The position numbers were made by a program, and so were the translations under genes. From the NCBI GenBank assembly GCA_000585055.1, contig JEMX01000097.1, forward strand, positions 1 to 64,000: a stretch of DNA of 64,000 nt. Direction: 5' to 3'. Source of the stretch: Candidatus Accumulibacter appositus (GTDB taxonomy: Bacteria > Pseudomonadota > Gammaproteobacteria > Burkholderiales > Rhodocyclaceae). The notes beneath the pieces are model-generated. The model was not told the DNA's origin and ran no database searches. It worked only from the letters and a program-made list of their open reading frames with translations. Position 1 is the stretch's first letter, and each line of letters opens with the position of its first letter. Positions 52,504 through 64,000 of the stretch are shown one piece after another.

Positions 52504-53025
52504 TCACAGCGGTCGATTGTCATCGCGGTCAACCGGCTGATGCTGTGGTAGCAGCAGGATCAGCGTCAGCAGCGGCCACAGAAAAGTCGCCAGAAAAGGT
52601 CCGAGAAAGTACGCCATCCCGGGCAGGTCGGCACCGACCATCGCCCAAACCACGAATTGCACCAACTGTACCAGCAGGAGCAGCGGAAAGACCTGCAGCG
52701 CCTGCTGCCCGAGCGGAAACCACAGGATGCGTCTCGACAGCGCCGAGCCACCGTAGGCGGCCAGAACATAGGCCAGGGCATGCTGTCCCAGCAAGCTGGC
52801 GTCGGCAACGTCCATAGCCAAGCCCAGCAGAAAGGCCAGCCCCATGCCGACCAGGCGTGGCTCGCGAACGCTCCAGAACACGATCACCAGAGCCAGCCAA
52901 TCCGGCACTCCAGGCCAGACCGACGTTGGCAGAAAGTTGAGCAGTAGCGCCAGCGCCAGACTGAAGCCAATGAACCACGGGCGGACAGGCAGCAGAATAC
53001 GTGACGAGGAGTAGCTGGTCTGCAT
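52504..53025 (-). CDS. mreD: Rod-shape protein MreD
   Basis: 173-residue membrane protein with five or six helices; begins with PVRPWFIGFSLALALLLNFLP and carries FLLGLAMDVADASLLGQHALAYVLAAY near residue 65, the MreD signature. Links MreC to the PBP2-RodA pair encoded next. Five bases after mreC. Confidence 0.93.
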   Translation of the reverse strand: MQTSYSSSRILLPVRPWFIGFSLALALLLNFLPTSVWPGVPDWLALVIVFWSVREPRLVGMGLAFLLGLAMDVADASLLGQHALAYVLAAYGGSALSRRILWFPLGQQALQVFPLLLLVQLVQFVVWAMVGADLPGMAYFLGPFLATFLWPLLTLILLLPQHQPVDRDDNRPL

Positions 53026-53030
53026 CGCGT

Positions 53031-53966
53031 TCAGTCCTTCTTCGGGCGCTTCTTTTTCGCCCGCGAACTCTTCGGCGAGGCTCTAGGATCCTTAGCGGCA
53101 ACTTCGTCGGCCAGTTCTGCCGGCAAAACCACCGGCCGGCGCGGATCGAGCACCATCACTTCACTGAAATGCTCGACCCCGGCCACTGGCGTGCAACGAA
53201 TCTGGGCGAAGGTGTAGGTGGTATCACTTTCGATATGTGCCACCCTGGCGACCGGGAAACCCGGCGGAAAGATGCCATCCAGCCCCGAAGTCACCAGCAG
53301 GTCGCCGCTCTGGATATCGGCATTGAGCGGCACGAAACGCAGTTCGAGCTCGCCGTTGCCGAGCCCGAAAACGACCGAGCGCATGCCGGTGCGCACCACC
53401 TGCACCGGCACCGCCTGCTCCTTGTCGGTAAGCAAGGTGACCTCAGCGAGAAAAGGGAACACCCGCGTCACCTGGCCAACAATGCCAAGGTCGTCAATGA
53501 CCGGCTGCCCGGCAATCACCCTGTCCTGCTGGCCCTTATCGACAATCACCCGGCGCGCGTAGGGATCGCGTGCCGAATAGAGGATCTGCGCGACCTGGCC
53601 GCTGACCTGCTCCCGTTCCTTGACCCCGAGCAGTTTTCGCAAGCGCTCGTTCTCGGCCTCGACGTGCTGGCTGCGCTGCAGCGTCGCAGCGGACTCCAGG
53701 CGACTGCGCTGCAACAGAGCGCTCTCCTCCTGCAAGCGAGCAGCACTGGCGAAATAGCTGCCCGCATTGTTCAGCAACTGCGCCGGCAGGTGCGCCAGAT
53801 CCTGCACCGGGTGAGTGAACATCGATAGTCCCTGGCGAAGGACCTCGAGTGTCTGCAAGCGCGCGTCGACAATCAGCAGGGCCACCGACAGCGCAACGTA
53901 GAACGAGAGCAGCGCGAGCGGGGCCGGCCCGCGCTTGAAAAAAGGCGGCGGCTGTTGGTCCATCAA
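53031..53966 (-). CDS. mreC: Rod-shape protein MreC
   Basis: 311 residues: one N-terminal membrane helix (LALLSFYVALSVALLIVD), a coiled coil (residues about 68-110), and two beta barrels (RDPYARRVIVDKGQQDRVIAG, LLVTSGLDGIFPPGFPVARV). The basic tail (KSSRAKKKRPKK) is unusual but minor. It activates PBP2-RodA. Confidence 0.94.
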   Translation of the reverse strand: MMDQQPPPFFKRGPAPLALLSFYVALSVALLIVDARLQTLEVLRQGLSMFTHPVQDLAHLPAQLLNNAGSYFASAARLQEESALLQRSRLESAATLQRSQHVEAENERLRKLLGVKEREQVSGQVAQILYSARDPYARRVIVDKGQQDRVIAGQPVIDDLGIVGQVTRVFPFLAEVTLLTDKEQAVPVQVVRTGMRSVVFGLGNGELELRFVPLNADIQSGDLLVTSGLDGIFPPGFPVARVAHIESDTTYTFAQIRCTPVAGVEHFSEVMVLDPRRPVVLPAELADEVAAKDPRASPKSSRAKKKRPKKD

Positions 53967-54011
53967 TCGATCATAGCGGCAGGCAAGCGACGGCGCTCAG
54001 GCCGCGGCACC

Positions 54012-55156
<1,145 letters not shown>

Positions 55157-55449
55157 ATGTCGCTCACCCTAGAACAGGTCCACCGCGTTGCCCACCTTGC
55201 CCGCATTGAAATCAGTGACGGTGAGGCGCAAAACACCCTCGGCCAGCTCAACGAGATTTTTTCCCTGATCGAAGAGATGCAAGCGGTCGACACGCGAGGC
55301 GTCGAGCCGATGGCGCACGCCCAGGATGTCGCGCAGCGACTGCGCGCCGACCGCGTCACCGAGTCCGGGCAACGCGATCAACGCGCCGCCTTCCAGGAGA
55401 TCGCACCGGAAACCGAGGCCGGTCTGTACCTGGTGCCGAAAGTCATCGA

Positions 55450-55453
<4 letters not shown>
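55157..55453 (+). CDS. gatC: Asp/Glu-tRNA amidotransferase subunit GatC
   Basis: 98-residue Gat[21 protein letters not shown] at the start, then [20 protein letters not shown] and the terminal [10 protein letters not shown]. It stabilises GatA-GatB, which convert misacylated Glu-tRNA(Gln) or Asp-tRNA(Asn). Overlaps gatA by four bases. Confidence 0.96.
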
Positions 55454-56919
<1,466 letters not shown>

Positions 56920-57018
56920 TGCGCGCGTGAGTGGCTGTGCGCAGTCGACGCCAGCTCTCCCCTTTCGCCTGTCGGCCGCCGGCCACAGGCGTCGTCTTTG
57001 AAGAGTGAGTAAGCAGTG

Positions 57019-58473
57019 ATGAAAGCATGGGAAGTGGTCATCGGCATCGAGACGCACGCGCAGTTATCGACAACAGCGAAGATCTTCTCGGGCAGCTCGA
57101 CAGCCTTTGGCGCCGAGCCCAACCTCCAGGCCAATGCCGTCGACATCGCCTTGCCGGGCGTCCTGCCGGTACTCAACAAAGGCGCCGTCGAATGCGCGAT
57201 CCGCTTCGGCCTAGCGGTCGGCGCAGAGATCGCGCCGCGATCGGTTTTCGCGCGCAAGAACTACTTCTATCCGGACCTTCCCAAGGGTTACCAGATCAGT
57301 CAGTATGAACTGCCGGTGGTCATTGGCGGCCAGCTGACGATTGCGCTGGGAGAGGACGAGCGCGTGGTGAACCTCACCCGTGCCCACCTCGAGGAAGACG
57401 CCGGCAAATCTCTGCATGAATGCCCGGGAGCCAACTTCCACGGCCGCACGGGGATTGATCTTAACCGTGCCGGGACGCCGCTGCTGGAGATCGTCACCGA
57501 GCCCGACATGCGATCGTCGGCCGAAGCCGTCGCCTATGCCCGCGCACTGCATGCGCTGGTGCGCTGGATCGGTATCTGCGACGGCAACATGCAGGAGGGC
57601 TCGTTCCGCTGCGACGCCAATGTTTCCGTTCGCCCGGTTGGCCAGGCCGAATTCGGTACCCGGCGCGAAATCAAGAACCTGAACTCCTTCCGCTTCATGC
57701 AGCAGGCGATCGACTACGAAGTACAATGGCAGATCGCGACCCTCGAAGACGGTGGCAGGATCGAACAGGCAACGGTTCTCTTCGATCCGCAAAGCGGCGA
57801 AACACGCGCCATGCGCTCCAAGGAAGACGCCCACGATTACCGCTACTTCCCGGACCCCGATCTGCTGCCGCTAGTCATCGATCGCCAATGGATCGACGAG
57901 ATCGCTCGGCAACTGCCAGAACTGCCGGCTGCGCGACGCGACCGCCTGACCACCGAGTACGGACTCTCAGCCTATGACGCCAAGCTCCTGACCACCTCGC
58001 TCGAACTGGCCACCTACTACGAAACAGCCGTCGCCGCGGCCGGTGCTTCCGGCGCCAAGCCTTGCGCAAACTGGGTGATGGTCGACCTGACCGCTCGTCT
58101 GAACAAGGAAGAACTGGACATCAGCCAGTCGCCGGTATCGCCCGAGCAACTCGGGGGCATGGTCGCGCGCATCGTCGACGGCACCATCTCGACGAATATT
58201 GCCCGCAAGGTGTTCGACGCGCTATGCAACGGTGAAGGCAGTTCCGCCGACCAGATCATCGCCAGCCAGGGTCTGCAGCAGATCACCGACAGCGGCGCGC
58301 TGGAAACGCTGATTGACGAACTGCTAGCGGCCAATGCAACCATGGTTGCCGAATTCAGGGCCGGCAAGGAAAAAGCCTTCAACGCACTGGTCGGCCAGGC
58401 GATGAAGGCCACGCGCGGCAAGGCCAACCCACAACAGGTCAACGCGCTGCTACGCAGGAAGCTCGGCGAGTAA
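57019..58473 (+). CDS. gatB: Aspartyl/glutamyl-tRNA amidotransferase subunit GatB
   Basis: 484 residues from ATG 57019; GTG 57016 adds one residue. [39 protein letters not shown] and [13 protein letters not shown]-like [20 protein letters not shown] (near residue 151) identify GatB; a C-terminal YqeY-like tail ([32 protein letters not shown]) binds tRNA. Ends the gatCAB operon. Confidence 0.97.
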   Translation: MKAWEVVIGIETHAQLSTTAKIFSGSSTAFGAEPNLQANAVDIALPGVLPVLNKGAVECAIRFGLAVGAEIAPRSVFARKNYFYPDLPKGYQISQYELPVVIGGQLTIALGEDERVVNLTRAHLEEDAGKSLHECPGANFHGRTGIDLNRAGTPLLEIVTEPDMRSSAEAVAYARALHALVRWIGICDGNMQEGSFRCDANVSVRPVGQAEFGTRREIKNLNSFRFMQQAIDYEVQWQIATLEDGGRIEQATVLFDPQSGETRAMRSKEDAHDYRYFPDPDLLPLVIDRQWIDEIARQLPELPAARRDRLTTEYGLSAYDAKLLTTSLELATYYETAVAAAGASGAKPCANWVMVDLTARLNKEELDISQSPVSPEQLGGMVARIVDGTISTNIARKVFDALCNGEGSSADQIIASQGLQQITDSGALETLIDELLAANATMVAEFRAGKEKAFNALVGQAMKATRGKANPQQVNALLRRKLGE

Positions 58474-58557
58474 CCCTGCAAGCCTTGAGTAGGCGCCGCA
58501 GGGCCGCAAACGGGCGCCAGCGCGGCGCGTGTGTGGTCAGGCCGTGGCGGACGACCC

Positions 58558-59187
58558 TCAGGGCCGTTCGGCGGCGCGCTTGAGAATATCGCGAAAACGA
58601 CGCAAGTCCTCGTCGTACTTGAGGCCGACGGCTTGCTGATCCTTGCGCTTGGAGTCGATCACCGACTCCTGTGCCCGGATCTCGTAATCCGCGTCGCGCA
58701 AGCCCTTGGCGACTTCGGCCGGCAGACGCCGATTCCTGTAGAACTCGGCCTCGTTCTCGAACTTCTTGCGACGTTTGCGTATCTCGGCGATCCGCTCTTC
58801 AGCCGCCTTAATGGTCATGTCGAGGTCACCCAGTGCCCGACTACGCATCACTTCGATATCTTTCTCGCTGCCGTAGGTATTGAGCAGTGCCTGATCCCTG
58901 CGTCTCTGCTCATTCTCGATGCGCTCCCGCTCCGCCCGCCGTCGAGCTTCGGCCTCTTTCGCAGCGCGCTCCTCGGCGGTCAGCGGCGCCTCGACGACTC
59001 TCGAGGTCCTGCCCGATTGGCCAAGCTCGCGATAGGCGCGCCCATAGCAGGCCGACGGCAGAATGTCACCGCAAACCTGCTTGCCCGACTCGTCGTCGCA
59101 ACAGAAAATCCGCGCAGCCGCGAAACTCGAAGCACTTCCCGCCAGCACCAGTGCGATCAGCAGGCCAACGCTAACTGCTGCGCGCAA
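58558..59187 (-). CDS. DUF4124-like secreted protein with coiled coil
   Basis: 209 residues from a TTG at 59187, which has CAGGAG about 7 bases upstream and gives a clean signal peptide ([22 protein letters not shown]). The longer ATG reading from 59250 lies deep inside pyrE and lacks conservation. After the signal comes a DUF4124-like cysteine segment ([22 protein letters not shown]), then a long charged coiled coil (about residues 75-205). Role unknown; periplasmic. It overlaps the pyrE stop by 17 bases. Confidence 0.75.
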   Translation of the reverse strand: MRAAVSVGLLIALVLAGSASSFAAARIFCCDDESGKQVCGDILPSACYGRAYRELGQSGRTSRVVEAPLTAEERAAKEAEARRRAERERIENEQRRRDQALLNTYGSEKDIEVMRSRALGDLDMTIKAAEERIAEIRKRRKKFENEAEFYRNRRLPAEVAKGLRDADYEIRAQESVIDSKRKDQQAVGLKYDEDLRRFRDILKRAAERP

Positions 59188-59818
59188 CGCCGTACTCCTG
59201 CCGATAGCGTGCGACCGCCGTCTCATGCTGTGCGAAATCCGGACGCTCATGAAGGAAGGCCAGCAAGTCGTCCAGACTGGCCACGGCGATCACCGGGATA
59301 GCGTAATCCCGCTGGACTTCCTGCACCGCCGACAAGCTGCCACGGCCACGCTCCATGCGATCAAGGGCGATCACCACTCCGCAGGGCGTAGCCCCCGCCG
59401 CACGGATCAGCTCGACCGATTCGCGGACCGAGGTACCGGCAGAAATGACATCGTCGATGATCAGTACTTGCCCTGCCAACGGCGCACCGACGATGCTGCC
59501 CCCTTCGCCGTGATCCTTGGCTTCCTTGCGATTGAACGAAAAAGGCAGGTTGCGGCCGGCGCGCGCGAGGGCGACGGCAATCACCGCCACCAAAGGAATG
59601 CCTTTGTAGGCCGGGCCAAACAAACCATCGCAACGGATACCACTGACGCCGATCGCCGTAGCGTAGAATTCGGCCAGCCGGCCGAGCGCCGCGCCGTCGT
59701 TGAACAGACCGGCGTTGAAGAAGTACGGAGAAAGCCGCCCGGCCTTGGTCTTGAACTCACCAAAGCGCAGCACGTCTTTTCCGACCGCAAAGTCAATGAA
59801 GTCCTGACGAAAGTCCAT
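59171..59818 (-). CDS. pyrE: Orotate phosphoribosyltransferase PyrE
   Basis: 215 residues. [21 protein letters not shown] near residue 18, [12 protein letters not shown] near 66 and the PRPP motif [19 protein letters not shown] near 117. Makes OMP from orotate in pyrimidine synthesis. Divergent from xth, 44 bp apart. Confidence 0.97.
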   Translation of the reverse strand: MDFRQDFIDFAVGKDVLRFGEFKTKAGRLSPYFFNAGLFNDGAALGRLAEFYATAIGVSGIRCDGLFGPAYKGIPLVAVIAVALARAGRNLPFSFNRKEAKDHGEGGSIVGAPLAGQVLIIDDVISAGTSVRESVELIRAAGATPCGVVIALDRMERGRGSLSAVQEVQRDYAIPVIAVASLDDLLAFLHERPDFAQHETAVARYRQEYGVARSS

Positions 59819-59862
59819 ACAGCCTTTTCTACGAAACAGGGCCGTTCCCGGCCCGGTGCCCT

Positions 59863-60660
59863 ATGTTACGCATCATTACCCTGAATCTCAACGGCATTCG
59901 CTCGGCCTGGCGCAAGGGACTACTTCCCTGGGCCGCGGCGCAGAACGCCGACATCATTTGCCTGCAGGAACTGAAGGCCCAGCACCTAGACCTCAGCAAG
60001 GAAATGCTGGCCCCTAATGATTTCCATGCCTACTACCGCTGCGCCGACAAGAAGGGCTACAGCGGCGTCGGGCTGTGGTGCCGGAAAAAGCCCATAGGAG
60101 TCAGCGATGTTCTGGGCAGCGCCGAGTTCGACGACGAGGGACGTTATCTGCGCGCCGATTTCGATGGGCTGTCAGTGGTCTCCCTGTATCAGCCCTCGGG
60201 ATCCAGCTCCGCGTCACGGCAGGAAGCGAAATACCGCTTCATGGACCTCATCTACCCGCACCTGCACGAACTCGCGTCGAGTGGACGCGAGATCGTCGTT
60301 TGCGCTGACTGGAACATCGCCCATCAGGAAATCGACCTCAAGAACTGGCGCAGCAACCGCAAGAACTCGGGGTTTCTGCCCGAAGAACGCGCCTGGGTCA
60401 GTCGATTGCTGGACGATGGCGGCTGGCGCGACGTCTACCGGCAATTGCACCCGAGCATTGGCGAAGAAGGCTACACTTGGTGGTCAAACCGTGGCCAGGC
60501 CTGGGCAAACAATGTCGGTTGGCGACTCGACTACCAGCTCGCCACCGCCGCCATCGCGGCAACGGCGAGAAGCGCGGCCGTCTATAAAGAGCAGCGCTTC
60601 AGCGATCACGCACCGCTGACCATCGATTACGATTTCGACCTCGACCGGCCGGGCGCCTGA
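59863..60660 (+). CDS. xth: Exodeoxyribonuclease III / AP endonuclease
   Basis: 265-residue EEP-family nuclease: MLRIITLNLNGIRSAWRKG, DIICLQELKAQ (catalytic Glu), VVCADWNIAHQEIDLKN, and the C-terminal RLDYQLAT plus FSDHAPLTIDYDF with the catalytic His. Repairs abasic DNA. Confidence 0.96.
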   Translation: MLRIITLNLNGIRSAWRKGLLPWAAAQNADIICLQELKAQHLDLSKEMLAPNDFHAYYRCADKKGYSGVGLWCRKKPIGVSDVLGSAEFDDEGRYLRADFDGLSVVSLYQPSGSSSASRQEAKYRFMDLIYPHLHELASSGREIVVCADWNIAHQEIDLKNWRSNRKNSGFLPEERAWVSRLLDDGGWRDVYRQLHPSIGEEGYTWWSNRGQAWANNVGWRLDYQLATAAIAATARSAAVYKEQRFSDHAPLTIDYDFDLDRPGA

Positions 60661-60887
60661 CGAGTTCTGCGGCGGTCATGCCCTGACCTCGCGCTGCAGA
60701 ACAAAGGCTTGCTGCTTGGCGAGCGCGCATTGATCTCGGGCGCCTAATTCTATAACCTGAAGCACCCATACGCGATCGTGGAGATTGCCCGGAACCCTCT
60801 TCGGCCTGTCCTGTCCCGCCTTTCCTTCTACTGCCCGCCGCTGAACCCTTCCCTTTTTCGCCATCACTTTTTACTGCGAGGTCCACC

Positions 60888-61211
60888 ATGCCCGACGTCA
60901 CCAGCGAACTTTCCACCGCCAGCAAACAAAAGCTAGTCTCCGACATGAAAGTCGTTGTTTCTGACGCGGAAGAGCTTCTTCGTGCCACTGCCGGCGTCGC
61001 GGGCGACAAGGTGGGCGAGTTGCGCGAGCGCATTGGCGAGAGGCTGCGCGACGCCAAGCTGCGTCTGGCCGATGCTGAAGTGGCGCTGGTCGATAAAACC
61101 AAGGCTGCGGCACGCGCCACCGACGACTTCGTCCATGAGAACCCGTGGCGTGCCGTCGGCGTCGCGGCCGTCGTCGGCCTGCTGCTCGGCGCACTCATCA
61201 GCCGCCGCTAG
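60888..61211 (+). CDS. YqjD/ElaB-like DUF883 ribosome-associated membrane protein
   Basis: 107 residues: a helical N-terminus with SDMKVVVSDAEELLRATAG and GDKVGELRERIGERLRDAK, then a C-terminal membrane helix ENPWRAVGVAAVVGLLLGALISRR, the DUF883 (ElaB/YqjD) hallmark. Such proteins tether ribosomes to the membrane in stationary phase. First of three small genes resembling yqjD-yqjE-yqjK. The 227 bp upstream, after xth, contain no gene. Confidence 0.9.
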   Translation: MPDVTSELSTASKQKLVSDMKVVVSDAEELLRATAGVAGDKVGELRERIGERLRDAKLRLADAEVALVDKTKAAARATDDFVHENPWRAVGVAAVVGLLLGALISRR

Positions 61212-61226
61212 GCATTGCCCCGCGCC

Positions 61227-61643
61227 ATGAGCGACACCACCGGCGGCGTGAAGGGTGGCGGGGGCCTGTTCGCCGGCACCCGCAACGGTGCGATTGCACT
61301 GCTCGGCACCGGGCGGACGCGTCTTGAACTTCTGGGCAATGAACTCAAGGAGGAAAAGCTGCGCGCCGTCCGGCTACTGCTCTGGTCGCAGATGCTGGCT
61401 TTTTGCGTCGCCCTGGGCACGATCCTGTTGGTCGGTTTGCTAGTTGTCGTATTCTGGGAGCAGCGAGTCGTCCTCCTGGCCACCACCGGGGTGCTGTTCA
61501 TTGCCTGCGGCGGTCTTGCCTACATCGCACTGCAACGGAGCATGCGCCGACCGGACCATCTTTTCGCAGCCAGCCTGGCGCAGCTCGAAGAGGATCTGCG
61601 CCAACTGAAACAAGCAGCCGGCGATGAATCAAGAGCTGATTGA
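61227..61643 (+). CDS. YqjE/phage-holin-like membrane protein
   Basis: 138 residues from ATG 61227 (in-frame TTG at 61215 less likely). TRLELLGNELKEEKLRAVRLLLWSQ precedes two membrane helices (MLAFCVALGTILLVGLLVVVF and LLATTGVLFIACGGLAYIAL). Matches the YqjE/holin-III group next to yqjD-like genes. Overlaps the next gene by 20 bases. Confidence 0.87.
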   Translation: MSDTTGGVKGGGGLFAGTRNGAIALLGTGRTRLELLGNELKEEKLRAVRLLLWSQMLAFCVALGTILLVGLLVVVFWEQRVVLLATTGVLFIACGGLAYIALQRSMRRPDHLFAASLAQLEEDLRQLKQAAGDESRAD

Positions 61644-61953
61644 CCTTGCCGTCGAGCGCGGCCGACTTATCGAACGGATCAGCAACCAGCGTCAACTGCT
61701 GGCCCGGGACCTGCAACCCCTTGGCGGCGCTCTGCAAACGGCCGATCGCGCCATGGCGACCGTGCGCACCAGTACCGCCTACGTCAAGCAACACCCGGAA
61801 ATCATCGCCGTTGGCGTCGCCGTGCTGATCGTCATCAAGCCCGGCCGCGTCTGGCGCTGGAGCAAACGTGGCTACTTCGCCTGGCGCAGCTTGAACATGC
61901 TGCGCAGACAGCTAACCGATCTCGGCGTGCTCGCGCCTCGCCAGCGACCCTAG
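61624..61953 (+). CDS. YqjK-like protein
   Basis: 109 residues. ERGRLIERISNQRQLLARDLQPL followed by a hydrophobic stretch (IIAVGVAVLIVIKPGRVWRW) and a basic tail resembles YqjK. Third gene of the trio; role unknown. Confidence 0.75.
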   Translation: MNQELIDLAVERGRLIERISNQRQLLARDLQPLGGALQTADRAMATVRTSTAYVKQHPEIIAVGVAVLIVIKPGRVWRWSKRGYFAWRSLNMLRRQLTDLGVLAPRQRP

Positions 61954-62004
61954 CCCTAGCCAGCAGCGGGGCGGCGACAGCTGCCCTGCCCGCCCCACAC
62001 CAGC

Positions 62005-62736
62005 TCACTGCCAGACACCGAGCTCCAGCAACTGCTTGCTGGCGACCTCGGCCCAGCCGCGGTTGGCCGCCGGACTCGCCGGACTCGGATGCAGCACGCG
62101 TCCTATCCCGACGCCCGTCCCGGCCAGGGCTGCGCTCGCCCGCGCCTCGGCGAAAGCTCCCACGCCGATCACCCATTCCGGCCGCAAGGCGGCGACCAAG
62201 GCCTGCAGGTGGCTATCGCAGACCGACCGCAAGGCCGCCGCCTCGTCTGCGGGCAGCTTGTCCGGGGTGAGATTGCGGCCACGCTCAAAGAAGGCCAGCG
62301 GGCAATAGTTGGCGACGAAGTGTTCGGCGAAGAAGCTCTCGGCGCTACCAAAACGGTCGCGGAACAGTCCCCACAGGCGCCGCCCGCTGACCTCGGAACG
62401 GGTGCAGGCAAAGCCTTCGATCGGCCGCCAGGGATTCTCCAGCGCCGGTGGCTGCACTTCGGCGACGATCCCGAGCCAGTCGCGCACCGCCGCGATCTCG
62501 CCGAACGGCACGCCACACTGCACCATCCCGAACGGGCCGGGATTCATGCCCAGAAACACCACCCGCCGAGGACCGGCCGCATAGCGACGCAGGTACATCT
62601 CGTGCGCCGCCCAGGCGTAAGTCAGCGGATCATAGGTATGGCTGACTGGCGGCGCGAAGCGCAACGCGGCCAGGCTCGCCGACAACTGCCGGGCGGCAGC
62701 AATCAGCCTCTCGGTGACGCCGTCGTCTCGTTCCAC
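62005..62736 (-). CDS. SMUG1-like uracil-DNA glycosylase family protein
   Basis: 243 residues from a GTG at 62736 with GAAGG upstream; the ORF is open to 63162 but that part shadows the permease gene. RVVFLGMNPGPFGMVQCGVPFGE near residue 60 is the SMUG1-type active-site loop, followed by NYCPLAFFERGRNLTPDKLP and a C-terminal VLHPSPASPAANRGW. Excises uracil and oxidised pyrimidines. Overlaps the permease gene by 34 bases. Confidence 0.88.
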   Translation of the reverse strand: MERDDGVTERLIAAARQLSASLAALRFAPPVSHTYDPLTYAWAAHEMYLRRYAAGPRRVVFLGMNPGPFGMVQCGVPFGEIAAVRDWLGIVAEVQPPALENPWRPIEGFACTRSEVSGRRLWGLFRDRFGSAESFFAEHFVANYCPLAFFERGRNLTPDKLPADEAAALRSVCDSHLQALVAALRPEWVIGVGAFAEARASAALAGTGVGIGRVLHPSPASPAANRGWAEVASKQLLELGVWQ

Positions 62737-63965
62737 GGGGCAACCTTCAACAACAGCAGCATGCCGGGAAGCGCCAACCCGAAGCACAGAAAAAAGAAAC
62801 CGACCCAGCCCAGCGACTCGACCAGCGCACCCGCGGTGGCGTTGATGAAAGTCCGAGGAACGGCCGCCAGGCTGGTAAACAAGGCGAACTGGGTGGCCGT
62901 AAACGCCGGGTTGGTGGCGCGCGCGATGAAAGCCGTGAATGCCGCAGTGCCCAGACCGACGCCCAGATACTCGGCAGCAATGACGCTCGCCAGCGCCAGC
63001 CGATCGATGCCATCGATGTTTGTCTGCACGCCGCGCCAGGCCAACCAGGCGAAACCTAGAATCGTCGCCATCTGCACCACGCCGAACAGCCACAGCGCGC
63101 GGTTGATGCCCAGGCGGACCATCCACAGACCGCCGAGCAGACCGCCGAATACCGCCGGCCACAAACCGGCGTGTTTGGCGATCACACCTATGTCGGTCAT
63201 GCTGTAGCCGAGATCGAGGTAGAACGGCGTAGACAGGCTGGTGGCCAGCGAATCACCAAGTTTGTAGAGGAAGATGAAGCCGAGGACCAGCATCGCCCCC
63301 TGCCAACCCTTGCGGCCAATGAACTCGTGAAAGGGTTCGACAACCGCTGCGCGCAGGGTCTTCGGTGCCGCTACCGCGAGCGGTTCGTCGACCAGCAGCA
63401 CCATCACCATCCCGGGCACCATGAAGGCGGCGGTAATCCAGAACACCTGCGCCCAGGGAATCAGGTCGGCGAGAATCAGCGACAGCGATCCTGGCACCAG
63501 TCCGGCGATCCGGTAAGCGTTGACATGTACGGCATTGCCAAGCCCGAGCTCGTTGTCGCGGAGAATTTCGCGGCGGAAGGCATCCAGGGCGACATCCTGC
63601 GTCGCCGAAAGAAAAGCCAGGGCCACCGACAGCCAGATCACCGGTGTCAGATCGGTCGACGGCGAGAACCCGCCGAGCAGGCCAATCGACAACAGCAGAC
63701 CGATCTGCGAGAGCAGCATCCAGCCACGCCGGCGACCAAGTGGCAGGCGATAGCGATCGAGCAGCGGCGCCCAGAGGAACTTCCAGGTGTAGGGAAACTG
63801 GATCAGCGCGAAGAAACCGATGACCTTGAGATCGACCCCGTCGCTGCGCAGCCAGGCCGGTAGCAGGTTCAGCAAGAGGTAAAGCGGCAGGCCTGAGCTG
63901 AAACCGGTGAACACACAGATCATCATCCGCCGCGTAAGCAGCAGGCGCAGCCACTCAGGCGTCAA
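62703..63965 (-). CDS. ampG: AmpG-like muropeptide permease (MFS)
   Basis: 420 residues from a TTG at 63965; the first ATG (63926) would cut into the first helix. Twelve predicted helices. MMICVFTGFSSGLPLYLLLNLLPAWL, then FLWAPLLDRYRLPLGRRRGWML and ALAFLSATQDVALDAFRREIL match AmpG, which imports anhydro-muropeptides for wall recycling. Start codon is the weakest point. 35 bp upstream to the window edge hold nothing recognisable. Confidence 0.88.
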   Translation of the reverse strand: MTPEWLRLLLTRRMMICVFTGFSSGLPLYLLLNLLPAWLRSDGVDLKVIGFFALIQFPYTWKFLWAPLLDRYRLPLGRRRGWMLLSQIGLLLSIGLLGGFSPSTDLTPVIWLSVALAFLSATQDVALDAFRREILRDNELGLGNAVHVNAYRIAGLVPGSLSLILADLIPWAQVFWITAAFMVPGMVMVLLVDEPLAVAAPKTLRAAVVEPFHEFIGRKGWQGAMLVLGFIFLYKLGDSLATSLSTPFYLDLGYSMTDIGVIAKHAGLWPAVFGGLLGGLWMVRLGINRALWLFGVVQMATILGFAWLAWRGVQTNIDGIDRLALASVIAAEYLGVGLGTAAFTAFIARATNPAFTATQFALFTSLAAVPRTFINATAGALVESLGWVGFFFLCFGLALPGMLLLLKVAPWNETTASPRG

Positions 63966-64000
63966 GATTTGCGTCCGAGCCGATAGAAAGCCAAACTGCC

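Overview
The window is a GC-rich chromosomal segment from a betaproteobacterium, most likely Rhodocyclales/Rhodocyclaceae and possibly Accumulibacter-like. This rests on gene order (mreBCD-mrdAB-rlpA divergent from gatCAB, lipA-lipB-ybeD-dat-dacC), the full System I cytochrome c maturation operon, methylcitrate-cycle genes and a complete [NiFe]-hydrogenase hyp set. The genus is an inference. I see no rRNA, tRNA or CRISPR array.

Positions 1-13,600 form an accessory and defence region. On the minus strand a Wadjet-type (JetABC) condensin defence operon runs off the left edge: jetA (5779-7239), jetB (697-1563) and the start of jetC (1-704). Three extra genes lie in the same orientation between jetA and jetB: a 1158-residue SIR2-domain protein and a BrnT/BrnA-type toxin-antitoxin pair. 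This composite operon is the most interesting candidate system here. Next come a NaChBac-like voltage-gated sodium channel, a Blc lipocalin, a CIA30 protein, an outer-membrane beta-barrel protein, a RES/Xre toxin-antitoxin pair with a perfect palindrome upstream, and a Fic-family protein whose promoter carries a 19-bp palindrome plus a third half-site.

Positions 13,600-27,460 hold a long minus-strand hydrogenase maturation and regulation operon, transcribed hupK-hypA-hypB-hypF-hypC-hypD-hypE-hoxX-hoxA-hupU-hupV, then nnrU. Several junctions overlap by 4-8 bases. The small and large subunits are of the H2-sensing (regulatory) type. The large subunit gene carries an exact 23-bp tandem duplication that shifts the frame and removes the C-terminal DPCxxC nickel ligands. 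No sensor kinase gene (hoxJ/hupT) is in the window.

Positions 27,597-34,725 are the plus-strand ccmABCDEFGHI operon. It is divergent from the hyp operon across a short gap containing one FNR/ANR-like box placed about -41.5 from plausible promoters in both directions. A NapC-type tetraheme cytochrome, also with an FNR-like box, and an ethylbenzene-dehydrogenase-gamma-like cytochrome follow, ending at a clear intrinsic terminator.

Positions 36,500-64,000 are mostly housekeeping: pssA, prpC/prpD, two rlpA-type genes, lipA/lipB, dacC, a GAF-PAS protein, the cell-shape cluster mreB-mreC-mreD-mrdA-mrdB-rlpA, gatCAB, pyrE, xth, a YqjD/YqjE/YqjK-like membrane trio, a uracil-DNA glycosylase-like gene and an AmpG-like permease. 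Within it lie a truncated HDOD gene and two inverted copies of a roughly 95-bp dispersed repeat.
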